Shown here piece after piece: positions 55,071-62,968 of a DNA stretch of 64,000 nucleotides. Below the pieces are notes generated by a model, which saw nothing but the letters and a program-made list of their open reading frames with translations, searched no databases and was not told where the DNA came from. Position 1 is the stretch's first letter. Each line of letters starts with the position of its first letter. The translations under genes and the position numbers were made by a program. The stretch lies in contig URBK01000005.1 in NCBI GenBank assembly GCA_900546065.1, positions 70,625 to 134,624 on the forward strand, read 5' to 3'. Source of the stretch: an uncultured Alistipes sp. Lineage in GTDB: Bacteria; Bacteroidota; Bacteroidia; Bacteroidales; Rikenellaceae.

Positions 55071-56915
55071 TTAAAGTAATGAAACGAATTTTTCCTTCAG
55101 CTCGGCAACGGTGAAGGGCTGGCCTTCGCACTTGTTGTACTGCTCGAAGTTGAACTCTTGGAAGTTCTGTCGCAGGTATGCGGCCATCTGTCCCTCGTTG
55201 AGCTCGCAAACGATGATATGCTTGTGTCCTTCCAGCAGCTCCCGCAGGCCCTTGGGCAGCGGGTAGATGTAGTTCAGGTGCAGATGGGCGATACTCTTGC
55301 CTTCGGCCTTGAGGTCGTCGACCGCCGTCTGGAGATGTCCGCGCGTGCCGCCCCAGCCTATGACGAGCAGGTCGGCATCCGCCGCGCCGTCTATCGTGGG
55401 CGTGGGCAGGTCGTCCGCAACGCGCGCAACCTTTGCGGCGCGTGTGAGCACCATCTCCTGATGGTTCGCCGGGTCATACGATATTGATCCCTTGAGGTGA
55501 TCCTTCTCCAGACCGCCTATGCGGTGCTCGAGACCCTTCTTGCCGGGGAAGGCCCAGCCGCGGACGAGTCTCTCGTCGCGCTTGTAGGGCATGAACTCAC
55601 CCTCTTCGGGCGCCTTGTTGACGATCGGGGGCACGATTGCCGGATAATCCTGCATCGAGGGGATGCGCCACGGTTCCGAACCGTTGGCGATGAAGCCGTC
55701 GGTAAGAAGGATTACGGGGGTCATGTGCTCGAGAGCTATCTTTCCGGCCATGAAGGCGTAGTGGAAGCAGTCGCTGGGCGACGAAGCCGCTATGACGACA
55801 ACGGGACACTCGCCGTTGCGGCCGTAGAGCGCCTGCATAAGGTCGCTCTGCTCGGTCTTCGTGGGCAGACCCGTCGAGGGACCGCCGCGCTGTACGTCGA
55901 CGATGACTATCGGCAGCTCGGCCATTACGGCCAGACCCATGGCCTCGCTCTTGAGCGACAGGCCCGGGCCCGAGGTGGTCGTCACGGCGAAGTCGCCGGC
56001 ATAGGCGGCACCGATGGCGGTGCAGATGCCCGCGATCTCGTCCTCGGCCTGCACGGTCTTTACGCCGAGATCCTTGCGCTTGGCCAGCTCCTCGAGTATG
56101 ACCGTCGCGGGGGTGATGGGATATGATCCGCAGAAGAGCGGAAGCCCGGCCTTCTCGGCTGCGGCGCAGAATCCCCACGCCGTGGCGACGTTACCGTTGA
56201 TGGAGCGGTATGTTCCTTTGTCGAGGTGTGCCGGAGCAACCTCGTATGTATTTGCGAACTGGTGCGTATTGGCCGCGTAGTTGTACCCTGCGTCTATGGC
56301 CCGCTTGTTGGCTTCGGCCACGGCGGGGTTCTTGCGGGCGAACTTGGCGTCGAGGTAACGCTTGGCGTAATCCTCCGAACGGTTGTACATGTAGAAGCAG
56401 ATGCCCAGCGCAAACATGTTCTTGCACTTGACCACCGTCTTGTTGTCAAGGCCCATGTCGGCCAGAGCGGCGCGTGTCATGGATGTGATGTCGAGAATGA
56501 TGACGTTGTAGTTCTCGAGCCCGAGTTCGGCGATGGGGTCAAGTGTTGCATAGCCAGCCTTCTTGACATGCTCCTCGGTGAGCGAGTCGCCGTCGATTAT
56601 GACCGTTGCGTCCTTCTTGAGCCACTTGCGGTTAGCCTTGAGCGCTGCGGGGTTCATGGCCACCAGCACGTCGCAGAAGTCGCCCGGGTTGGTCACCTTG
56701 CCCGAGCCGAAGTGTACCTGAAATCCCGAAACACCGGCCACGGTGCCCTGCGGGGCGCGTATCTCGGCCGGATAGTCCGGAAATGTCGAAATGCCGTTGC
56801 CGACCAGAGCCGACGTGTTGGAGAAGAGCGTTCCTGTGAGCTGCATTCCGTCGCCCGAATCGCCCGAGAAGCGTATGACGACATCTTTCAGCTCTTTGGT
56901 GTTAAGATTATTCAT
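55071..56915 (-). CDS. korA: 2-oxoacid:acceptor oxidoreductase, fused gamma-alpha subunit
   Basis: 614 residues. The gamma domain (about 1-190: VVIRFSGDSGDGMQLTG, GVSGFQVHFGSGKV) precedes the alpha domain (GSYPITPATVILEELAK, VQAEDEIAGICTAIGAAYAG). A C-terminal domain carries YIYPLPKG. The substrate-typing alpha domain resembles 2-oxoglutarate enzymes more than pyruvate ones, as inferred from the two-subunit layout. Transcribed with korB. Confidence 0.94.
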   Translation of the reverse strand: MNNLNTKELKDVVIRFSGDSGDGMQLTGTLFSNTSALVGNGISTFPDYPAEIRAPQGTVAGVSGFQVHFGSGKVTNPGDFCDVLVAMNPAALKANRKWLKKDATVIIDGDSLTEEHVKKAGYATLDPIAELGLENYNVIILDITSMTRAALADMGLDNKTVVKCKNMFALGICFYMYNRSEDYAKRYLDAKFARKNPAVAEANKRAIDAGYNYAANTHQFANTYEVAPAHLDKGTYRSINGNVATAWGFCAAAEKAGLPLFCGSYPITPATVILEELAKRKDLGVKTVQAEDEIAGICTAIGAAYAGDFAVTTTSGPGLSLKSEAMGLAVMAELPIVIVDVQRGGPSTGLPTKTEQSDLMQALYGRNGECPVVVIAASSPSDCFHYAFMAGKIALEHMTPVILLTDGFIANGSEPWRIPSMQDYPAIVPPIVNKAPEEGEFMPYKRDERLVRGWAFPGKKGLEHRIGGLEKDHLKGSISYDPANHQEMVLTRAAKVARVADDLPTPTIDGAADADLLVIGWGGTRGHLQTAVDDLKAEGKSIAHLHLNYIYPLPKGLRELLEGHKHIIVCELNEGQMAAYLRQNFQEFNFEQYNKCEGQPFTVAELKEKFVSLL

Positions 56916-56958
56916 GTCCGGGAAGATTACGAATCGTAAATGAATGATTGAATCTCGA

Positions 56959-56966
56959 CAAAGATA
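56959..56966 (-). promoter_or_regulatory. Promoter -7 box of korAB
   Basis: The minus strand reads TATCTTTG, 43 bp before the korA ATG. Confidence 0.65.
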
Positions 56967-57001
56967 GCCTTTTATGGCTTATGTTATCCCTTGTCGGGCA
57001 A

Positions 57002-57925
57002 TTATTTTTTGTCTGCGGGTCCTTTAGTGGTATTTGCGGCGGCGTGTCGCTGGGCTACCGATACCCCGAAAATTATGAGTGCCGTGCCGGCCAGCGCCAG
57101 CGGCGTGATCCTCTCTCCGAGAACGATGTGGGCGGTGATCATGGCAACTATGGGGTTAAGGTAAAGGTAGTTTGTGGCGCGTATGGCGCCCAGACGGCGT
57201 ATCACCATGTTCCATGTCCAGTAGCATATCAGCGAGGCGGCGATTCCCAGATAGAGTATGTTGCCGATGACCGTCGGGCGTGTCAGCAGCTCGACGGTTA
57301 GGTGTTCGGGCCGGAAGAGGAAGTAGGGCGCGAGCGTCACTACGCCGTAGAAGAATATCTTGCGTGTGATCATCGTTGGCGGGTAGCGTTTTTCGAGCCT
57401 CAGCACCAGAATGCTGTATATGACCCACGTTATTGCGGCGCCGAATGTAAGCAGGTCGCCGCGCGGGTTGAGCTTGAGCAGGAACTGACCGTTGAAGACT
57501 ACGAGCGCCACGCCCGCAAGCGATATGAGCGAGCAGATGTAGAGACGTCGTCCGGCGCTCTCCTGCCGCACGATGCGATGCACGGCGAGGGTCGTAAGCA
57601 GGGGCGTGGCGGCGATGATGATGGCCACGTTCGATGCCTGCGTATAGAGCAGTGCGGTGTTTTCGAGCAGGAAGTAGAGCGATCCGCCGGTTATGCCGAG
57701 CAGCGCCATCTGCAGTTCGTCGCGCCAGTTGTCGGCGAAGATGCGGCCGCGCAGAAAGGGCAGCATGCAGACGTATGCCAGCGCGAAGCGCAGGGTCATG
57801 ATAGCCGCGGGCGAGAGACCCTCGTCGAGCAGCAGCTTGGAGCTGATGAAGGTTGTGCCCCAGACGGCCGCCGTGAGCGCCGCCGTGATGTGATAGGGGA
57901 GGTCTCCCCTCAATTTGCCGTTCAT
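57002..57925 (-). CDS. EamA/DMT superfamily transporter
   Basis: 307 residues with ten membrane helices arranged as two EamA repeats (AAVWGTTFISSKLLLDEGL at the start of the first, YLYLNPIVAMITAHIVLGERITPL in the second). An inner-membrane metabolite exporter or importer of unknown substrate. The ATG overlaps the repressor stop as ATGA, so the repressor and transporter are translated together, a link worth noting. Confidence 0.92.
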   Translation of the reverse strand: MNGKLRGDLPYHITAALTAAVWGTTFISSKLLLDEGLSPAAIMTLRFALAYVCMLPFLRGRIFADNWRDELQMALLGITGGSLYFLLENTALLYTQASNVAIIIAATPLLTTLAVHRIVRQESAGRRLYICSLISLAGVALVVFNGQFLLKLNPRGDLLTFGAAITWVIYSILVLRLEKRYPPTMITRKIFFYGVVTLAPYFLFRPEHLTVELLTRPTVIGNILYLGIAASLICYWTWNMVIRRLGAIRATNYLYLNPIVAMITAHIVLGERITPLALAGTALIIFGVSVAQRHAAANTTKGPADKK

Positions 57926-58593
57926 CGTATCGAGTTCATGCGTATGCTTGCCTTTACGAGCGCTATGGCGCGTATGCGGTTCACTTCGATCTCCTTGTCG
58001 GCGTGGTGGGGGTTCTGGCTCACCAGCTTGACATAGCCTTCGCGGTCGGATTTCTGGATATACTTGACGGTGATGTACTCCTCGCCGTCGAGATCTATCG
58101 ACAGCAGGTACATGTCGCCCCAGAATATGTCGTCGATGTTCTGCAGCTGCTTGTAGAGGACTATGTCGCCGCTCTTGAGCAGCGGGTACATCGAGTCGCC
58201 CACGATGTATATCGCCCCGTCACACTTTGGCAGGTTGGGTATGTGTATGTAGTTTATGGGCTTGTTCGAAGCCTGATCCGTGAACAGGGGCACCAGACCG
58301 GCCGTCCCCTCGATCGAGTAGAGGGGCACGCTCTGCATGGGCAGCGAGTTGTCGCTGCGCAGGCGGAAGGCCGTGTAGGCAGGCTCGGCGTTGAACATCT
58401 CGCCCTTGCCCGTTTCGAGCCATTCGGGATTTACGTTCAAATCTTGAACAAGTATGTTCTTGTTGCGCATCGAGAGCCCGCACTTGCCCGTCTCGATCAT
58501 CGAGAGGGCCGCCTTGCCGATGCCAAGATGCTGAGCAAGCTGCTCTTGCGTCATCTTGAGTTCTTTGCGTATAAGTTTTACTCGACTCTCCAT
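57922..58593 (-). CDS. XRE-family repressor with S24 (LexA/CI-like) peptidase domain
   Basis: 223 residues. The N-terminal helix-turn-helix (about 5-60) has MTQEQLAQHLGIGKAALSMIE. The C-terminal S24 domain has catalytic Ser134 (VGDSMYPLL) and Lys177 (EEYITVKYI), and the Ala98-Gly99 pair in EGTAGLVP fits the self-cleavage site of LexA/CI repressors. It is likely inactivated by RecA-filament-stimulated self-cleavage after DNA damage. It faces the small gene and terminase across a shared promoter region, as a phage repressor would. Confidence 0.92.
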   Translation of the reverse strand: MESRVKLIRKELKMTQEQLAQHLGIGKAALSMIETGKCGLSMRNKNILVQDLNVNPEWLETGKGEMFNAEPAYTAFRLRSDNSLPMQSVPLYSIEGTAGLVPLFTDQASNKPINYIHIPNLPKCDGAIYIVGDSMYPLLKSGDIVLYKQLQNIDDIFWGDMYLLSIDLDGEEYITVKYIQKSDREGYVKLVSQNPHHADKEIEVNRIRAIALVKASIRMNSIR

Positions 58594-58646
58594 GAAATTG
58601 TATCGGAAAATATTATATCAAAAATTTAACCTATATCGAAACAAAG

Positions 58647-58659
58647 TTCAATGTTTGAA
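58647..58659. promoter_or_regulatory. Candidate repressor operator
   Basis: TTCAATGTTTGAA: an inverted pair TTCAA/TTGAA with a 3-base centre, in the gap between the repressor and the terminase unit. A single half-site TTGAA lies at 58714-58718. Inferred from symmetry only. Confidence 0.45.
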
Positions 58660-58661
58660 TA

Positions 58662-58669
58662 TATATTTG
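58662..58669 (+). promoter_or_regulatory. Promoter -7 box of the terminase unit
   Basis: TATATTTG, about 72 bp before the ATG at 58742. No clear TTTG lies at -33, as is common for regulated promoters. It is 5 bp from the oppositely directed -7 box of the repressor gene. Confidence 0.5.
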
Positions 58670-58674
58670 TGATG

Positions 58675-58705
58675 CAAAGTTAAGCATTCTGATTCTAAAA
58701 GCAAA
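58675..58705 (-). promoter_or_regulatory. Canonical promoter of the repressor gene
   Basis: On the minus strand TTTG (58702-58705), 19 bases, TAACTTTG (58675-58682). This gives an approximately 75-base leader before the repressor ATG. Confidence 0.75.
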
Positions 58706-58741
58706 CACACAGGTTGAACTTTTTAATATATCTTACTTATT

Positions 58742-59029
58742 ATGTATTCAGTTTCCGCGGAACTTTATGACATGGCGGCCGACCTGTTGGTCGAGCGCAT
58801 CGACCGTTCGGATTACTTCTCCGGTACGGTAGAGTTTGAATACGGCGGCGTGGAGTGCCGTCTGACGGCGTCGGTGATCGTCTACCGCCGCCGCGAGGTG
58901 CTGCCCGAGAGGGAGTATGACCGTATCAGCGACTTGGTGCCCGTATGGTGGGAGTTCCATACCATGATCGACGGCGTGGAGCGGCTCAATGACTTTACCT
59001 TTTCCGAAATCCGCGAGCGACTGTTATGA
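58742..59029 (+). CDS. Small hypothetical protein preceding the terminase gene
   Basis: 95 residues, mixed alpha/beta and acidic, with no signal peptide (ELYDMAADLLVERIDRSDYF, FEYGGVECRLTASVIVYRR). The end overlaps the terminase ATG by 4 bp, so translation is coupled. Not recognised; too short and wrongly patterned to be a standard small terminase, which should show an N-terminal helix-turn-helix. A DNA-end or regulatory partner is one possibility. Confidence 0.8.
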   Translation: MYSVSAELYDMAADLLVERIDRSDYFSGTVEFEYGGVECRLTASVIVYRRREVLPEREYDRISDLVPVWWEFHTMIDGVERLNDFTFSEIRERLL

Positions 59030-60486
59030 CGGATTCTCGGATTGTATCATCGCAGGCGTCGGCCGGAGAGTCGGCGCTTGTGCCGTCGTTTGCCGACTTT
59101 GCCGTTACGGTATATCCATTTCTCGAGATGCAGCCGTTTCACGAGGTATATTACCGTCTGCTTGAGATGTTTGCCGCGGGGCGTGTGCGCCGCCTGATGG
59201 TCTCGATGCCGCCGCAGCACGGCAAGAGCGTGGGCGCGAGCACCCTGCTGCCGGCATACATGTTGGGCTTGGCGCCCGATACGAAAATGGCTGTAGCATC
59301 CTACTCGGCCGCACTGGCATCGAAATTCAACCGCCGCGTGCAGCGTATAATCGAGTCGGAGGAGTATGGAGAGTTGTTTCCCGAAACGCGCATCAAGTGC
59401 GGCGGCAAGCCCGCAGGGTATGTGCGCACGTCGGACGAGGTCGAGATTGTCGGGCATGAGGGCGGTCTGTTGTCTGTCGGGCGTGAGGGTTCGCTGACGG
59501 GGAATCGTGTCGACTGCTTCATTCTGGATGACCTCTACAAGGATGCCATGGAGGCCAATTCGCCGCTCGTGCGCGAGAACTGTTGGGAGTGGTACACCTC
59601 TGTCGTACGTACGCGCATGCACAATGCGTCGAGCGAACTGATCGTCTTTACGCGCTGGCACGACGAGGATCTTATCGGCGAGCTGCGGCGTCGCGAGAGG
59701 TGTGTCGAGCTGCGCGAATGGGCCGACATCGACCGCGTGGGCGAGGGGGAGTGGCTGAGCCTCAACTTCGAGGCTCTGAAGAGCAGTCCGGCGTGCGGCA
59801 TAGATCCGCGCGGCGCGGGCGAGGCTCTCTGGCCCGAACGGCAGAGCGCCGCGCTGCTCGAATCGAAGCGGCGTCTTGACCCGCTGCGTTTCGAGTGCAT
59901 GTACCAAGGGCATCCATCGCCCCGCGGCGGCCTGCTCTATGGTGACGGCTTTGTCGAGTACGACACGCTGCCGGCCGAGATCGTACGTTATGCCGGATAT
60001 ACCGATACGGCCGATACGGGTGACGACTATCTCTGCTCGGTGGCCTATGCCGTCGATGCCGACGGCATGATATATCTTCTCGATGCGGTATATTCGCGCG
60101 AGCCGATGGAGGTGACCGAAGGGCTTGTGGCCGAGATGGTGGGGCGTACGCCCATCGGGTCGATGCTGGTCGAGAGCAACAACGGCGGCCGCGGTTTCGC
60201 GCGGGCGCTGCAACGGCTGCTGCCGCGTGTGCGTATCGAGTGGTTCCACCAGAGCGGCAACAAGGAGGCCCGCATATTGTCCTACTCGGCCACCGTCATG
60301 CATACGATGCGCTTTCCGCGCGGGTGGGCGCAGCTGTGGCCCGAGATGTATGCCCACCTGACATCCTACTCGCGCATCTTCCGCTCGAACCGCTGGCACG
60401 ACGCACCCGATGTGCTTACGGGTATCATCGAACTCGAGGCTTCGGGCGGACGTCAGACCAAGATCCGAAGCGTTGGCTTTTTCTGA
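59026..60486 (+). CDS. Phage terminase large subunit (TerL), apparently intact
   Basis: 486 residues. The packaging ATPase has Walker A MPPQHGKS (61-68) and Walker B CFILDDLY (Asp168-Asp169), with FTRWHDEDLIG as the coupling motif. The RNase H-like nuclease keeps its acidic residues: Asp327 in GYTDTAD, Glu383 in LVESNNGG and Asp459/Asp462 in RWHDAPDVLTG. All motifs of an active DNA packaging motor are present and the frame is unbroken. Yet no portal, protease, capsid or tail gene lies nearby: a flavin oxidoreductase, tsaD and a tamB-like gene follow. It is therefore a solitary or domesticated terminase next to a LexA/CI-type repressor. Confidence 0.93.
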   Translation: MTDSRIVSSQASAGESALVPSFADFAVTVYPFLEMQPFHEVYYRLLEMFAAGRVRRLMVSMPPQHGKSVGASTLLPAYMLGLAPDTKMAVASYSAALASKFNRRVQRIIESEEYGELFPETRIKCGGKPAGYVRTSDEVEIVGHEGGLLSVGREGSLTGNRVDCFILDDLYKDAMEANSPLVRENCWEWYTSVVRTRMHNASSELIVFTRWHDEDLIGELRRRERCVELREWADIDRVGEGEWLSLNFEALKSSPACGIDPRGAGEALWPERQSAALLESKRRLDPLRFECMYQGHPSPRGGLLYGDGFVEYDTLPAEIVRYAGYTDTADTGDDYLCSVAYAVDADGMIYLLDAVYSREPMEVTEGLVAEMVGRTPIGSMLVESNNGGRGFARALQRLLPRVRIEWFHQSGNKEARILSYSATVMHTMRFPRGWAQLWPEMYAHLTSYSRIFRSNRWHDAPDVLTGIIELEASGGRQTKIRSVGFF

Positions 60487-60512
60487 TTCCGACGAGCGAT
60501 CCTAATATGAAC

Positions 60513-60545
60513 AAGCCGCACATCCCGAAAGATGTGCGGCTCGTA
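60513..60545. terminator. Bidirectional terminator between terminase and flavin oxidoreductase
   Basis: An 11-bp perfect stem (60514-60524 with 60531-60541) and a 6-base CCGAAA loop between converging genes. Confidence 0.88.
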
Positions 60546-60561
60546 TTTGTAGCGGTAAGCC

Positions 60562-61647
60562 CTATGCTTGTCTGAGTGATGCGACCTTGCGGTCGAACTC
60601 CTGCTTGAGTGATGAGATGAGTTCGCGTACGCTGACTATTCGGTCCGAGCGCCATGCGTTGGCGCCGCAGAAGGCGTAGCCGCTGTCGAGTTTGCCGCGG
60701 AAGGCGTTGTAGAGGGCCATCATGATGCAGTAGGGCGAGTGTGTCACGTCGCACGTCTTGATGCAGTTGAAAGGGCAGCGTTTGGGGCGTTTCAACCCCT
60801 CGCGCACCTTGTCGAGGAACGAGTTGTGTATGGCGCGGCCCGGCATCCCGACGGGGCTCTGGATGATCTCGATATCCTCCTTGCGGGCGTCGATGTAGCT
60901 CTGCTTGAAGGCGTCCGAGGCGTCGCACTCCTTCGTGGTGACGAAGCGTGTGCCCATCTGCACACCGTCGGCGCCGAGGGCCGTGATGTTGTATATGTCC
61001 TCTCCCGTGTATATGCCTCCGCCTGCGATGACGGGGATATGTTTGCCGGTGCGCTGCTCCGTTGCGCGAGCTTCGGCGACAACTTCGGGCAGGATGTGTT
61101 CGAGCGTGCAGCCGGCGTCGCCAAGCTGCTGCGGCGTGTAGCCGAGGTGTCCGCCTGCCTTGGGCCCCTCGACCACGACGGCGTCGGGGACATATCCGTA
61201 CTCCTCGATCCAGCGGCGGCACAAGACCTTGAGCGCACGTGCCGACGATACGATCGGCGCGAGCTTCGTGGTCGAGTCGCTCTTGAGGAACGAGGGAAGC
61301 GAGAGCGGCAGCCCTGCACCCGAGAATATGATGTCGGCCTTGTTGGCGATGGCGGTGCGGACCATGTCGGCGAAGTTCGACATGGCGACCATGACGTTGA
61401 CGCCGATTATGCCTTTCGTCTTGCTGCGGGCCTTCTCGATTTCGCGTCCGAGGCCGTAGATGCTCGCCTCGTCGTAGTCGGACGAGTAGTCGTGGTAGAT
61501 GACTCCGAGACCTGCCGACGATATTACGCCTACGCCACCTTCGGCGGCTACGGCCGATGCCAGCCCCGCGAGCGATATGCCTACTCCCATGCCGCCCTGT
61601 ACGATGGGTACGGCAGCCGTGAGATCTCCTATCTTCAATGGTTTCAT
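60562..61647 (-). CDS. NAD(P)H-dependent flavin oxidoreductase, nitronate monooxygenase/FabK-like
   Basis: 361-residue FMN TIM barrel. PIVQGGMGVGISLAGLASAV is the N-terminal signature and VIAGGGIYTGEDI and GADGVQMGTRFV bind FMN phosphate. It either oxidises nitronates or acts as enoyl-ACP reductase II. The C-terminal CPFNCIKTCDVTHSPYC stretch is Cys-rich and could hold a metal or iron-sulfur centre, which is not typical of plain nitronate monooxygenases. Confidence 0.88.
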   Translation of the reverse strand: MKPLKIGDLTAAVPIVQGGMGVGISLAGLASAVAAEGGVGVISSAGLGVIYHDYSSDYDEASIYGLGREIEKARSKTKGIIGVNVMVAMSNFADMVRTAIANKADIIFSGAGLPLSLPSFLKSDSTTKLAPIVSSARALKVLCRRWIEEYGYVPDAVVVEGPKAGGHLGYTPQQLGDAGCTLEHILPEVVAEARATEQRTGKHIPVIAGGGIYTGEDIYNITALGADGVQMGTRFVTTKECDASDAFKQSYIDARKEDIEIIQSPVGMPGRAIHNSFLDKVREGLKRPKRCPFNCIKTCDVTHSPYCIMMALYNAFRGKLDSGYAFCGANAWRSDRIVSVRELISSLKQEFDRKVASLRQA

Positions 61648-61684
61648 TTTCTGTTCGGATTATGTGTTGCGACTTATGTCGGAA

Positions 61685-61692
61685 CAAAGATA
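61685..61692 (-). promoter_or_regulatory. Promoter -7 box of the flavin oxidoreductase gene
   Basis: The minus strand reads TATCTTTG, 37 bp before the ATG. Confidence 0.65.
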
Positions 61693-61796
61693 TGTAAATA
61701 TTCTAAATGGTAAATAAAATGTTTTATATTTCTATTGACGAATAATCGTATATTGCAGCTATTGTATTGATATATTGCTGTTTGTATAATGAAAAT

Positions 61797-61838
61797 AAAA
61801 AAATCCCCGTCCGAGGACCTTTCGGCTTGGACGGGGAT
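61797..61838 (-). terminator. Terminator of tsaD
   Basis: A 10-bp stem (61803-61812 with 61829-61838), 16-base inner hairpin loop, then seven T on the minus strand. Confidence 0.92.
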
Positions 61839-61861
61839 CATTTCGTGTATCTGTCAGGTTG

Positions 61862-62890
61862 TCAGAGCATCTCTTCGATACGGGCTGCGGGGGCGGTGTC
61901 GAGGCCTGCCAGCAGGCCGCGGCAGTAGCGGTAGTAGCCCGAGATGGCGATCATGGCCGCGTTGTCGGTAGTGAACTTCAACTCGGGGATGAAGGTGCGC
62001 CAGTTGCGGCGGCGTCCCGCTTCGGCAACGGCATTACGCAGGCCCGAATTGGCCGAGACGCCTCCGCCGATGGCAATGTCTTTTATGCCGAGGGCGTTGG
62101 AAGCCTTGATGAGCTTGTCGAGCAGGATGTCGACTACGGTGTGCTGGAGGGATGCGCACAGGTCGGCCTTGTGTTTCTCGATAAAGTCGGGGTCGCGCTT
62201 GACCTCGTCGCGCAGGGTATAGAGGAACGAGGTCTTGAGTCCCGAGAAGGAGTAGTCGAACTCGCCCTTGACATGCGGATGGGCAAAGGTGAAGGCATTC
62301 GGATCGCCCTCTTTGGCCAATTTGTCGATCACGGGGCCACCCGGGTAGGGCAGTCCCATCACTTTGGCACACTTATCGAAGGCTTCGCCTGCGGCGTCGT
62401 CGATGGTGGTGCCGATGATCTGCATCTCGAGGGGTGAGTCCACACGTACGATCTGCGTATGTCCGCCGCTCACGAGCAGGCAGAGGAACGGGAAGTCGGG
62501 ATGCGGCATTTCGCGGCCCGGCAGGTCGATGAAGTGCGAGAGTATGTGGCCCTGCAGGTGGTTGACCTCGACGAGGGGTATGTCGCATGCGACGGCGAGA
62601 CCCTTGGCGAAGGATGTACCGACCAGAAGCGATCCCAGAAGGCCCGGGCCGCGCGTGAAGGCTATGGCGTCGAGCTTGTCGACCGAGACGCCGGCCTCCT
62701 TGAGGGCGGTGTCGACGACGGGGATGATGTTCTGCTGGTGTGCGCGCGAGGCCAGCTCGGGAATTACGCCTCCGTACTTGACGTGTACGGCCTGCGAGGC
62801 GATGACGTTTGACAGCAGCGTGGTGTTGCGTATGACGGCGGCCGAGGTGTCGTCGCATGAAGACTCTATGCCGAGGATCGTGATATCCAT
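61862..62890 (-). CDS. tsaD: tRNA threonylcarbamoyl transferase TsaD
   Basis: 342 residues, ASKHA fold. It completes the t6A modification of tRNA at position 37 together with TsaB and TsaE. Motifs: ILGIESSCDDTSAAV, the metal-binding HQQNIIPVVD and VNHLQGHILSH His pair, and SGGHTQIV. It sits alone with its own terminator. The tsaB and tsaE genes are not in the window. Confidence 0.97.
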   Translation of the reverse strand: MDITILGIESSCDDTSAAVIRNTTLLSNVIASQAVHVKYGGVIPELASRAHQQNIIPVVDTALKEAGVSVDKLDAIAFTRGPGLLGSLLVGTSFAKGLAVACDIPLVEVNHLQGHILSHFIDLPGREMPHPDFPFLCLLVSGGHTQIVRVDSPLEMQIIGTTIDDAAGEAFDKCAKVMGLPYPGGPVIDKLAKEGDPNAFTFAHPHVKGEFDYSFSGLKTSFLYTLRDEVKRDPDFIEKHKADLCASLQHTVVDILLDKLIKASNALGIKDIAIGGGVSANSGLRNAVAEAGRRRNWRTFIPELKFTTDNAAMIAISGYYRYCRGLLAGLDTAPAARIEEML

Positions 62891-62930
62891 TTTTTCAGAG
62901 GTATGTTGTTACGTTTTGACGGAAAATATT

Positions 62931-62938
62931 TACATTTG
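62931..62938 (+). promoter_or_regulatory. Promoter -7 box of the tamB-like gene
   Basis: TACATTTG, 31 bp before the ATG at 62969. Confidence 0.5.
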
Positions 62939-62968
62939 TAGGTTTTAAGCCGATTAAGGCGGACTACG

